Below are positions 34,439 to 45,422 of a stretch of 64,000 nucleotides of DNA, piece by piece. Origin of the DNA: Gnetum montanum (lineage: Eukaryota > Streptophyta > Gnetopsida > Gnetales > Gnetaceae); contig MNCI01030046.1 in NCBI GenBank assembly GCA_015680685.1, forward strand, positions 201,940 to 265,939, in the 5' to 3' direction. Every line of letters starts with the position of its first letter. The stretch's first letter is position 1. The notes beneath the pieces were generated by a model. It did not search any database. It saw only the letters and a program-made list of their open reading frames with translations, and was not told where the DNA came from. Position numbers and translations under genes: made by a program.

Positions 34439-35680
34439 GTTGAACAAAATGGCCATGCAGCATTATCTACACTCCTAACCTTGACGGGTTCTCCTAGCAA
34501 GCTTGCAAGACATTTAAACCTAGAGTCAATAGACTAGAAATCATCCACTGATAACACTGTAGCATCCCTAGAAATATCCCTAGATTGGCCCGAACATCAG
34601 GTCCAAGCCTTAGACTTAAAGGCTGGGGATGTGACCGAGGACCCTCTCATTGAAGTACCAGTAAAGACATCCAGGGGGGATGTAAAGACACTAAAACTTA
34701 GCTTCCTCCTCGATCAACAAATGCAAAAGGATGTATCTAGAATCCTTCAAGACAACATCAAAGTATTCACATGGTCCTACAATGACATGTCGGGCTTGGA
34801 CCCATGACTAATACAACATAACATTGTATTGGACCCATGTGTCAAACCGGTTAAACAAAAGGCTCAGAAAATTAAACCAAAAATCACACTAGTCGTACGT
34901 GATGACATTACCAAGCTATACCAAGCAGGCTTCATTCATGCGATTGATTACTCGGAGTGGGCATCAAACATCGTTGTGGTCTCTAAGAAAATGGGAGGAA
35001 TACAAATTTTGTATAGACTTTTGGGATCTAAACAAAGCAATGGTTAAAGATGACTTCCCACTACCAAGTATCGATCAACTTATTGACACTACGGCTGGTC
35101 ACGCTTTATCATCCTTTATGGATGGGTTCTCGAGTTACAATCAAATTTGCATAAATCTAGAGCATTAGTTGAAAACTATGTTCATGACCCCTTGGGAAAC
35201 TTTTTGTTACACTATGATGCCCTTTGATCTAAAGAATGTCGGAGCAACCTATCAATGAGCCATGACCTACATATTTAGTAACTACCTCCTAGAGAGACTC
35301 AACAATTACATGGATGACATAGCAATCAAGTCTAAGATGGCTATCAATCATCCCATCGATCTAGAGGTAGTCCTCAAGTGTTGTCATAGGAATGACTTGC
35401 ATCTTAACCCAAAGAAATGTGTTTTTGGCGTTAAAATCGAATGCATGCTAGGGTTTGTAGTATCGGAGTCTGGAATATGGGTGGACCCTAACAAAGTTAA
35501 GATCATCGTTAACCTAGCGCCCCCTACCAACCTTAAAGAATTACGTGGGTTGCAAGGTAAAATACAGTTCATCAGAAGGTTTATAGCAAAGTTGACTGAT
35601 AAGTTACACCCCATGCAACAGTTACTAAAGAAGGGAGTTAACTTCGAGTGGACAACCTAGTGTCAACAAGCCTTCAATGA
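34439..35680 (+). pseudogene. Element A reverse transcriptase
   Basis: The frame opens after the acceptor and carries FTWSYNDMSGLDP and the KQKAQKIKP entry segment, then YQAGFIHAIDYSEWASNIVV. After a one-base frameshift near 34995 it continues with CIDFWDLNKAMVKDDFPLPS, the catalytic box NYMDDIAIKS (YMDD) and LHLNPKKCVFGVKIECMLGF. Stops at about 35166, 35255 and 35658 are TAG, TGA and TAG, at positions where relatives have Gln or Arg. It is clearly a Ty3/Gypsy RT and is inactive as read. Confidence 0.85.
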
Positions 35681-35689
35681 CTTAAAGAA

Positions 35690-36110
35690 AGAGCTTTTAC
35701 ACCTCCCAACTATTTACCCACCACAGAAGGATAAGTCTTTCTACATCTACCTTGCCACCTTGGACACATCCATCACAACACTATTATGCCAAAAAAGAGA
35801 AGATGGCTTTGAAGTTCCAGTCTATTACTTGAGTCATGCATTAATAGCATACAAAGCCAAATATAACGAGGTGGAAAGGAATTGTCTCTATCTAGTATTC
35901 GTGCTAAAAAAGTGGAGACACTACCTATTCTGTAGCCAAGTGAACATTATATGCAAAAGCTACGTACTTCGGGCTATCACGAACAACTTATATGAAAGTA
36001 GCAGGATAGCTTGATGGAAAGCGATAACGGTGGAATTCGATTTATACTATGTAACCTAATCATCGACAAAGGGACAAGCCATAGCTATGCAGCTTACCAC
36101 CTCACCCTTT
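35690..36110 (+). pseudogene. Element A gypsy-type RNase H
   Basis: Same frame as RT: FYIYLATLDTSITTLLCQKR, VPVYYLSHALIAYKAKYNEV, LVFVLKKWRHYLFCSQVNII. This is the connection-like first RNase H of Ty3/Gypsy pol. The later part (IAxWKAITVEFDLYYV) has TGA and TAA stops. Confidence 0.7.
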
Positions 36111-36164
36111 GATGATTAGGCAACCATAGAACCTAAATTCCCCGATGAACACGTTAGCAGTATT

Positions 36165-36620
36165 AACCCTGTGCCATTGCACTTTGAGGCCACCTTACAT
36201 TTCGACAGTGCCTCAACCAAGCAAGGTAGTAGTGCTGCCATCATCATTATGTTCCCCTTGGGGGACATTCAACCTTTTGCTTACCGTTTCACGTTCCTTT
36301 GTACGAACAACATAGCTAAGTACGAAGGACTTCTTAGGGACCTTTTAGCAGCCCAGCAATTGAAAATTCAACGTTTGGCAGTCCAAGGTGATTCTCAACT
36401 TGTTGTCAACTAAATCACTAAAGTTTATGCTTGTAAGGCTTTACACTTATAGCCTTATTGTGATTTGGCCAAAAACTTGTTGAAACAGTTCACAATGATA
36501 GACATCTAGCATGTGCCACCCAATGAAAACACCGTAGTCGATACCTTGGCCAAGCTAGCGTTAAACATGCCGCCACACCTATTTGCAACCTTACCTCCTT
36601 CTATAATAGAATGCACAGAC
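36165..36620 (+). pseudogene. Element A second (archaeal-type) RNase H
   Basis: LHFDSASTKQGSSAAIIIMF holds the first Asp, NIAKYEGLLRDL the Glu, VQGDSQLVVN the next Asp and NENTVVDTLAKLA the last. All four DEDD positions remain. Dual RNase H with this type after the first marks the Tat lineage. Stops within are TAA, TAG and TAG. Confidence 0.75.
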
Positions 36621-36659
36621 CCTATCACCCAAGTAGTACACGTCACCTTCGTAAGCGCT

Positions 36660-37916
36660 ACAAATGCCCAAGAGTGGTACACTAACATTAAGGCCTACTT
36701 GCAACATGGTGAACCCCCAAATGGCTTGACATCCACCCAAAAGGATGCAATTCGAAAGTGAGCATGATAGTATGTCCTCATAGGAGATAATACCTTATGT
36801 AAACACTCCTTTGATGGAATAATATTAACTTGCGTTGGTGGGGAGGAGGCACAAAAAATCGTTAGCAAAGTCCATGAAGGACTATGTGGAGCACACATAG
36901 CTCCTAGGGCCATGGCAACTAAGATCAAGCGCCTAGGATATTACTAGCCTTGCATGGAATGGGATTGCTTTGCTAAAGTCAAAATGTGTGATACATGCCA
37001 ACATCATGCAAATCTTATACACATGTCACCTACTAAGTTGCATCCTATGTAGATCACGTGGCCATTATAATGGTGGGGACTAGATATCATAGGACCCATA
37101 ACACCTAAGTCTTCCATAAGACATAGCTTCATCATTACTACCACTGAGTACTTTATGAAGTGGGCAGAGGCTATCCCCCTTAGGAAAACTACATCTCAAT
37201 AGGTTTGCCACTTCATCTTAAACAACATTGTAACAAGGTTTGGTCTCCCCATGACTATTGTGACAGACAATGGGCCACAGTTTAGTAGTGCAGAAACCAA
37301 AACCTTTTATAGTAACCTTTGCATTAAGAAATCCTTTTCATCACCATACTACCTGCAGGCAAACGATCAGGTAGAAGCAACAAACAAGTTCATCATCAAC
37401 TTGCTCAAAAGAATGCTTAGCAACAGCAAGAGGTGATGGCACAAGCAAATCCTTTATGTGCTATGGGCCTACCATACAACATGTAGGACAACTATAGGTA
37501 AGACTCCCTATAGCCTAATTTATGGATCTGAAGTAGTGTTACCTCTTGAATTGCAGGTACCATCACTGCGGATGATCCTTTCAAGCATCATAAACAAAAC
37601 TAAGAACAATGAGTCAAGGATCATCGACCTTAACTCCCTAGAGGAGGAGCGTGCACAAACACTGGGTTGTATCGAATGGTATCAAGACAAGTAGTGGCAA
37701 AAACATTAGTTCAACCCAAATTGACAACTAATCAAAAAGAGGGACTTAGTCCTCAAAGCTATCAATGAGCATTCAAACAAGTTTTTAGCAAATTGGGAAG
37801 GTCCATTCGTAGTCACAAAAGCTTATGAGAATGGAGCCTTCAAACTGGCATACATGGATGGCAGACAGTTTGCAAATCCTATGAACCACTTATACTTGAA
37901 GCCATACTACATCTAA
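36660..37916 (+). pseudogene. Element A integrase
   Basis: The N-terminal zinc-binding (HHCC) region is readable: VHEGLCGAHIAPRAMATKIK, then MEWDCFAKVKMCDTCQHH. Catalytic core: WGLDIIGP (Asp), IVTDNGPQFSS (Asp) and DQVEATNKFI (Glu), so the DDE triad is intact in sequence. C-terminal region: KTPYSLIYGSEVVLPLE, then KSLEWEGPF-like text near 37790 and a final NHLYLKPYY. About nine in-frame stops disable it. The frame ends at 37916, just before the 30-bp array. Confidence 0.8.
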
Positions 37917-37948
37917 TGTAGAAGCAATGTAAGCATCGATAGACCGCT

Positions 37949-38300
37949 ACGACTATAAAATTGCATCCATAGTCTACTACGACTATAAACTAGCATCCAT
38001 AGTCTGCTATGACTATAAACTGGCATCCATAGCCTACTATGACTATAAACTAGCATAGATAGTCCACCATGACTATAAACTAGCACAAACAGTCCACCAT
38101 GACTATAAATTGGCACAGAACATCCACTATGATGTTAAACTAGCACAGACGATCCGCTACGACCTTAAACTGGCACATCCACTATCCTCTACGATGATAA
38201 ACTAGCACAATGATTTGCTAGGACCTTAAACTAGCACATTGTGATCTTCTGGGACCTTAAACCAGTACATCAGATGGTTTACCAGGACCTTAAACTGGGT
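37949..38300. repeat. 30-bp tandem array, about 12 units
   Basis: GACTATAAACTAGCATCCAT plus AGTCTRCTAY recurs at 37951, 37981, 38011, 38041, 38071, 38101, 38131 and 38161, exactly 30 bp apart. Looser units follow at about 38192, 38222, 38252 and 38285. Units drift from GACTATAAAC to GACCTTAAAC along the array. It begins right after the integrase ORF, where Tat elements often carry tandem repeats. Confidence 0.9.
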
Positions 38301-39051
38301 TTTTGGCACAACATTCCCAACTCGCATCTGCCACCACTCAAACAAGCGAGTGTGCACACTGCTAATGTGGGGTGGAGCATTGCAGTTCTAGAACACAGTT
38401 CATGATGACAAAAGAATAGCCTCTAGAACATATGTAATTCCATTACCCTTGGCATCTTGCTGATCCTCTAAAGATGTCATCTAACATCTTGCTAACCTTT
38501 CGGAGCTACCGCTACCACAACCCGTCAACCTAACAGTAGCTTCCATTGTTAACACTTACTGCTAGAGTTCTAGCACTATTGTGGCCCGGCCACAAGGTTG
38601 CTATCCTCCAGCCCCCACCATCATCTGAGCTCAAAAGACATTCAGTTATTAGGCCTCTCACCTTATAGTTGAACTACATGATGTTTACCTTGGACAGGGA
38701 CTCTTGAGTACTCGCATCATCATAACTCCTAGCTCCCTTGGTGCCATCTCCTTCAACCTGCTGCTGCCAGAACCACTACTGGCCTTCCTGCTTTAGACAT
38801 TGCATGCCTCAGCAACAATGCTTGCCACTTTAGTGGTGTCTAGAGCAAGTAAGACCTTTGCCTAACTACGTTTCATGGTTACATTTCTTTGGTCTACTTT
38901 TTGTTGTGCTTGCAGGATACGGGCTGAGATGGTGTTGGTCAGAGATGCATTTTGCTAGGAGGACAGGATACCACATCATTCTAAGGTGATCACTCTAACT
39001 AGCTTGGCTACTTGGGAGTGCACATCCTGCCCTTCCTCTTAACCTTCATCA
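38301..39051. other. Non-coding 3' region of element A
   Basis: Moderately CT-rich sequence without a supported ORF or repeat. It should contain the path to the 3' LTR, but a palindrome and two N bases follow and no polypurine tract could be recognised. Confidence 0.4.
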
Positions 39052-40187
39052 TCTTGTTTCTCACACCTGGAGTTTCCCTTTTCACACCTCTTTTACAAAC
39101 TTTCTTGATGCATGAAAAGCCCTCCCATATGATCAACCACAAAGTCCATGACATGTGTAACACAACTCTCCACATGGGAAGCATCTGTAGGTAGGTCAAA
39201 GCCCCACATGGATGTAACACAACTCATCTTGGGGAGGAAACACCTGCCCTGCAACAATAAGGTTGTTTGCAAGTGAACATGGCTAAACAGAAAAAGAAAA
39301 GCACAAAAGCAAAAAAAAAAAGAGAGCTTGTGCCCAAAACAAATGGCACACTAGCTGTTTCATAGTGACCCTCTCTAAGCATTCCAATGAGGTCAGAAGC
39401 CAGCAAAAGAAAGATGTTCATGCATGCTAATTCCCTCAAAAGCACTCCGATGAGGTACTGCACTACATTTCATCTTTCCTTTTCCTAAACCTATTCTCTT
39501 AAATCCACCCTTTTCCTTCTTTTTCCTACACAACTTATCCTGTTACTCCTAAGCATAGTAAAGTGACATCTGAGTAACTACCAGAGAGAGATGTTGGTGA
39601 CNCGTCGACAAAGAGTACGAAACACCATGAAGGATAAGTCACCAACATCTCTCTCTGGTAGTTACTCAGATGTCACTTTACTATGCTTAGGAGTAACAGG
39701 ATAAGTTGTGTAGGAAAAAGAAGGAAAAGGGTGGATTTAAGAGAATAGGTTTAGGAAAAGGAAAGATGAAATGTAGTGCAGTACCTCATCGGAGTGCTTT
39801 TGAGGGAATTAGCATGCATGAACATCTTTCTTTTGCTGGCTTCTGACCTCATTGGAATGCTTAGAGAGGGTCACTATGAAACAGCTAGTGTGCCATTTGT
39901 TTTGGGCACAAGCTCTCTTTTTTTTTTTGCTTTTGTGCTTTTCTTTTTCTGTTTAGCCATGTTCACTTGCAAACAACCTTATTGTTGCAGGGCAGGTGTT
40001 TCCTCCCCAAGATGAGTTGTGTTACATCCATGTGGGGCTTTGACCTACCTACAGATGCTTCCCATGTGGAGAGTTGTGTTACACATGTCATGGACTTTGT
40101 GGTTGATCATATGGGAGGGCTTTTCATGCATCAAGAAAGTTTGTAAAAGAGGTGTGAAAAGGGAAACTCCAGGTGTGAGAAACAAGA
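39052..40187. repeat. 550-bp-armed palindrome bounded by N bases
   Basis: 39052-39601 is repeated in reverse complement at 39638-40187, apparently without mismatch. The spacer is about 36 bp, starts with N (39602) and contains CGTCGAC. A second N (40188) ends the right arm, and LTR sequence starts abruptly after it. Other repeats in the window are visibly diverged, so perfect arms between Ns suggest a contig-join error or a cloning artefact. A genuine inverted duplication is less likely. Confidence 0.85.
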
Positions 40188-40188
40188 N

Positions 40189-41420
40189 AGCAAAATTGTT
40201 TCAAACATGAGTTTAGCAAGTTCAAAAGCTCTCCAACGCAAAGGACAAAATTCGCAGTTGTTAGTGTGACTAAGCCTGAAACAAACACTCTTCTGCTCCT
40301 ACGCAAATTTTAGTCAAGACCAGTGGCTACGCTAAGCTATGCTACGTAGCATAGCATAGTGTAGCAAGCAGCTACTTATGCTATACCAATGTGTTCAATA
40401 GCATGAGTAGTGCAACACTAGCACAGAAGCATCAAGACGTCTTCAGGTAGCTCTAGAACTTGTTGGCAACAATTTTTCTCACTCAGGCATCTCCTCGGCA
40501 AAATTAGCAATTCCACTCCACTTTGCATTTCCCTAGTTAGCTCCCAAAATATTGTTCCTATGCTTCACCCTGCTTGCAAGAGTAGGGAAGACATAGTTCT
40601 GGAGTATCGACTCCATTTTTCTTACATTGTTAGCACACCAAGTTTCAACACATGCAGTTTCAGTAGTATGGTCACAGCGTAACAAAGTTCACATCCAGCA
40701 TCACATACCTACATGGTACTGGCATGTTAGCACCTTGTAGGGCCCAGGATCCATGGCCTCCGCACTATGTTTCTCTCCTACTCCTAGCCCTATAAATACC
40801 CCAGCAAACAACGCTCAGGAGGTTGGAAAAAAATTAGGTTGTTAGGAAAAAAAATTGGTTGGCTTTTCGCATTGGCTGGTTGGTTCCTTGATTGGCTTTC
40901 AGAAGGCATAGTTGGCATTTTTCTTGAGCATTCTAGTTACCTTTAAGTTCTCTAGTTGGCTCCAAACATCTCTTTGTGAGTCAAGAATTTTGACATCTTA
41001 GTAAATAGATCAACAAGCAAAAGAACTGTGACTATACCACTCAATGTAAGCAGTGTCTCTCCGGCATTGCATAACCTATTGTACACCTTTCAAATAGGCA
41101 AAGAATCAAATCCGCAACCTTGGGGCTGTGCACTTTCTCTCCTAAGTTTGTTTTGCCATTTCCTTATTATAATCGTTGTTTTGCACCATTTTCATCATCT
41201 TGCATTTATTGATCATCGAATCATCTCACGTGTCTCTCTTCTGAAACAAATGTTTACGTAAGGTTAAGATACATCAATTAAGTCCCTATCTGATCGACCA
41301 GACCATTCAGGATGCCCCACTTCTGTTTCTCTCTAGCACGACCCTCGCATGGATCCGGGGTTAAACTGTTCACCCGATAACCTCTCGGTGTTCCATCCAT
41401 TGATGTTTTCGGTCACTACA
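40189..41420 (+). mobile_element. LTR of element A, second copy (truncated at N)
   Basis: About 1232 bp matching 23144-24388, including the TAGCATAGCGTAGCA-type words (40325-40365), the TATA box (40791) and the terminus CGGTCACTACA. It is not followed by the leader or primer site that follows the 5' LTR, so it is a 3' or solo LTR. Its first ~540 bp are missing because sequence begins at the N. Confidence 0.7.
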
Positions 41421-41879
41421 CTTCCCCCTTTGTGATAGACACTACAGTTATGATTTTTTAGCAAGATAACCATGTCTTTTTTTCATAGAACTTGCTATGA
41501 ATTTTCCAACCCAAAGCCAATGTTGAAACCTTTTCACCCTTTTTTTATTTTTGCTAGCAATTTTTTCAGTTTCTAAAGTTGGAGGTGCAACCCTTTCAAA
41601 AACTATCAAACTTCCAAAAGTTAGCTTCCCCCCATCTTTCCAAGCTGAGAAAATTGGTAGCCTACTGAAACCAGTTATAGTGGAAAAACACTGTCATGTC
41701 TTTTCATAGCATGAAAGAAAGGGGAGTTACATCCATTGTTACTCCCAAACACTCATCTAGCATAAGTTTGACCCCCAAAGTGGGCCCACATGACTTAGAA
41801 CCCCTCCAAGCACCCCTAGTAGCCTTAAAACCTCATCAAACCTAGTCAAAACCTTGGGATCTAGTTATTCCACACTAGG
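41421..41879. other. Non-coding sequence leading into the 185-bp array
   Basis: No ORF or recognisable domain. Weak resemblance to the following repeat begins near 41640 (AGCTTCCCCCCATCTTTCC). The region could be the first decayed units. Confidence 0.35.
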
Positions 41880-44740
41880 ACAGGCTTCATCCATGCTGAG
41901 TATCTAACCCCTAGTGTGGATGAATGGGAGGAAGCCAAAAATGACCTAAATTAACTACTAGTAGCCATTTCTCAAAGCCCAGTAAACCCTAGACCCTACT
42001 AAGAACCTTTGGAGCTTCCAAAGACCTCAAAAGTATCCAAAGATACAAAATTGCCATCCCCCTCTTATCCACACTAGGGCCATCATGCCTAGTGTGGAAG
42101 AAAGGCGGGGGGAGGGGGAGAGATTGTATGAGGAATCTAGAAGCCTCCAAATTATTGGATCTTCACATCCAATATTGAATGTTAACATCAATAACCTCAG
42201 AGCCTAACATGCATTGTTGATTGGGTGTTGAACTGGCGTAGATCTAACATTCTAAGTTCTTCCATGCTGGGGGAGGTCTCTTCCATACTACCCAATGTGT
42301 AAACAAGAGAGATGAAGCTAAGGAGGCCAATGAAAATCCTAGAAATAAGAAAACAACCTCAAATTCATTTGTAACTAATACCAGAACCTTCATAGCCTCT
42401 CCAGAAGCCAATAGAATGCCAAAAATCAATAAAAATCAAACACCTAAGGTTCTTCCACATTAGGGGGACTTCATCCACACTAAGCATTCTAGTATCAATA
42501 TGGATGGAAGGGGGAAGCCAAAACTATTGAAGTTTTCATGCAGTTTGACTTCCAAAAGCAACCCAATCCTTCTAGAAGCCACCAGACTTCTAGAAGTCAT
42601 CTCAAACTACCAAAATTTACCCCCTTTAGATTATCCATGTTGAGGAGGATCCCATCCACAATGAGCATCTTAGCCCTAGTGTGGATGGAGGGGGGAGCCT
42701 TAAAAACCCATTCACAACCCTCAAAACAACCAAGTTTCAATCTTAGACATTGACAGCCAATACTAGCAACCTCACGGATATACATGCATAGAAAAAACTA
42801 GTCGAAGTCATCAAAAAGAAAAGACCCCTAATTCCTCCATGTTGGGAGCCATCTCTTCCATGTTGGCGAACATGGAAGAAAGGGGGGAACTTTGGGGGAC
42901 TTCAAAATAGCCTTTAGAAACCTCAAACAAACGCCAAAAGCCTTTTGTATGTCTCATAATCCTATTTGCACATCCTAAGACCCTCAGACTTGCTAAAACT
43001 AACCATGGCTAGCCAAAAAACCTTTCTCCCTAATTTTCCATGCTAAGCATAACAACCCCAGCATGGAAGAAAGGAGGGAACATCTAAAATCACTTCATAG
43101 CCATTAAAATAACCAAATTTTGACATTAGGTATTAGCAGTTGACACCAACAACCTCAGAAAACTACATGCATGGCCAGAAATAACAAAAATGGTCAAAAG
43201 CAAGGTCCCTTAGCTCCTCCATGTTGTCCAGTGTGGAAGAAAGGGGGAAACTTTTGGGGGACTCCAAAATGACCTTTAAACACCTCAAGTAAACATTCTA
43301 CAACCTTACATAAGCTCTAAGACTAGTTTCACACCTTCCAAAGTGATCACAAATGATTAAAAAGATTTTCCCCCTAGTCTTCCAACCTAAGCATCCAATA
43401 CCTAGCATGGAAGAAAGGCGGAAATCTTAAAAATCACCTAGCAAACCTCTAAACTAACTAGTTTTGACCTCAAACCCTAGCCCTTGACACCAACAACCCT
43501 AGAAGCACATGTGCATGGTCGATTGAGGTCAAAACTAGTGCAGATCTCAGATTTGTGGTTCTTCCATGCTGGGAATCCTCTCCTCCATGCTAGAAAGCAT
43601 GGAAATTAAAGGGGTAACTTATTTGAAACTAATAAATACCTCACAATGACATCATATAACCTTGCATGCATCCTAGAACCCTTTCAGCAACCATTAGAGT
43701 CTTAAAACCTTAGAAAATTGATTCCAAATGACCAAAATGTTGTTCCCCCTAGTCTTCTATGCTGAGCATCCCATTCCTAGCATGGAAAAAAAAGGATAGC
43801 TAAAAAATCACTTAGGAGTACCCAAAACTATCAAATTTTAACATGACATGTATAGTCAATTGTGATCCAAATTATTCTACATCTAGGATTCCTGCTTCAT
43901 TCACACTAGAGAAGGACTCGTCCATGTTAGGCATCATAGAAATAGAGTGGTAAGGCTACCTTTCCATTTTTAGTGGCAAGATGACACTTCTAAAAGCCAA
44001 AGATCTACACCAGAGAAGCCTAGGACCTCATGACCTTAAGATTTTGCTCATTTAACTTCATTGTGATCTCTAAAATCCATTCCCTCTAATCCTCCACACT
44101 GGAGTAACTTCCTTAATGTGAAAACAAGGGGGGGTAAGACCTTAGGTGCCCTCAAATGACCTCCAAACGTGTCCAAAATCAACCAGAATCTTGCAAAATC
44201 ATGATTTACAATCCTAGGGGCCTAGAAACTTTGTCAACATGCTCCTAGACCATCCTAAATCCATGGAACAAATGTCCCCCATTCTTCTACACTGGGCATG
44301 TTGTGCTCAACATGGAAGAAGGGAAGGAAGCCACTTCAACATGTTTTGACACCCAAAATAGACTCAAACTACCTCAAAACAAAGCTAGAGGATGCACAAG
44401 TTCTAGATTTAGGCTTCAGTTATTGATTTGACCTTGTTTATCCTATTTGATCAATATTTTGATTTTTCATGTTGAGCCCCTTCTCTTACATATTGGCTAG
44501 CATGGAAACAGAGGGTGAAGGTTGTGAAGCCTACTTTTGGCCTTTACAGACCTCAAAAATGTTCAATTTCAATAGATGTGGCCCTGTGCTACCTTGGGAA
44601 GGCCTTGGGACATCAATTTTGGACCTCTAGATGTTTTACAACCTATTTCCCTTGGTTTCCATGTTGAGGATCCCTTCTTCCATGCTAGCCAACGTGGAAA
44701 TAAGAGGGGGGGGGGGGGGGGGGGGGGCGCATGGTGCTAG
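41880..44740. repeat. ~185-bp tandem repeat, about 16 copies
   Basis: An anchor of the form TTCCATGCTGAGCATCCC..CCTAGCATGGAAGAAAGGGGG recurs near 41890, 42070, 42255, 42450, 42631, 42831, 43033, 43215, 43378, 43561, 43751, 43921, 44091, 44283, 44465 and 44655. The mean spacing is about 184 bp. Each anchor can fold (CCATGCT pairs with AGCATGG). Two flavours seem to alternate in the middle of the array. One has CCATGCTGAGCAT..AGCATGG. The other has CTCCATGTTGGGAG..CTTCCATG. This implies a higher-order unit near 370 bp. It lies in the region upstream of the element B RT. Confidence 0.8.
44706..44727. repeat. Poly-G run of 22
   Basis: An uninterrupted run of 22 G at the end of the last 185-bp unit, where other units have G(4-6). 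The length may be unreliable in sequencing. Confidence 0.85.
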
Positions 44741-44824
44741 CATGGAAGCTTCAAAACTCTCAATTTTCATGTTCAAACAACCCAAAAACAACCTTAACTA
44801 ATGTCCAAACTCAGCTAATAGCCT

Positions 44825-45200
44825 TGTAGCCCTAAACCACGGCCTACTAAGGCCTAAAACTAGTAAAAACTAAACCTTTTTACCTATATTCACCAAATTT
44901 CATCATATGTAACCTGTTTTGCTTGATTTTTAACTTATTTTCAACCTAGTGTTGCATTGTCAACCTTGTTGACTTTCTAATGACCTTTATGAAGCCTTGT
45001 ATTCTCTTTATTTGTCTTTTTATAGATTTATTTACCTTTTTTAGCCTTTTATTGGTATGAAATAGTAGGGTTTGACCTTCCCTGACCATTGTTTGACACC
45101 ATATGATCATTGCCCGCTATGACCTTAAACTGGCATCATGGTTCATTAAGACTCTAAACTGGCATCATGCCCTACTAAGGCCTAAAATTGGAAAAATCAT
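44825..45200. repeat. Dispersed GGCCTAAAACTAG / GACCTTAAACTGG units
   Basis: ACGGCCTACTAAGGCCTAAA occurs at about 44839. GCTATGACCTTAAACTGGCA, then AAGACTCTAAACTGGCATCA and CTAAGGCCTAAAATTGG, occur at 45117-45195. These are the same core as the arrays of element A, in the equivalent place upstream of RT. The remainder to 45420 is AT-rich and non-coding. Confidence 0.6.
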
Positions 45201-45422
45201 TACTATTGTTGACCATTTATAGCCTTATTTCTCATACTTTTCCTTTCTTATCCTTTTTTTTATCTTTATTTGATCCCTATTGTACTTTGTTTGCTTGTCC
45301 TTACCCCATTGGTAGCCTTGAATGATCTTGCTTGTATTAGAACAACATGTATTTACATGATTTTATAGATTTTAGCATTATTTGTTCATCTTTACCCAGG
45401 TGTCACTTAATATGCTTTTGGT

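Noticed and set aside
37913-38116. Minus-strand ORF with a periodic peptide (YSHSRLWM-like units)
   Set aside because: It is only the translation of the exact 30-bp tandem array, whose period is a multiple of three. There is no start context or domain.
37949-38300. CRISPR-like array
   Set aside because: The 30-bp units are directly adjacent with no unique spacers, and the context is a eukaryotic retrotransposon.
39224-40210. Pair of identical ORFs on opposite strands near the palindrome
   Set aside because: They are the two arms of the same inverted repeat. The predicted peptides have no domain or codon support.
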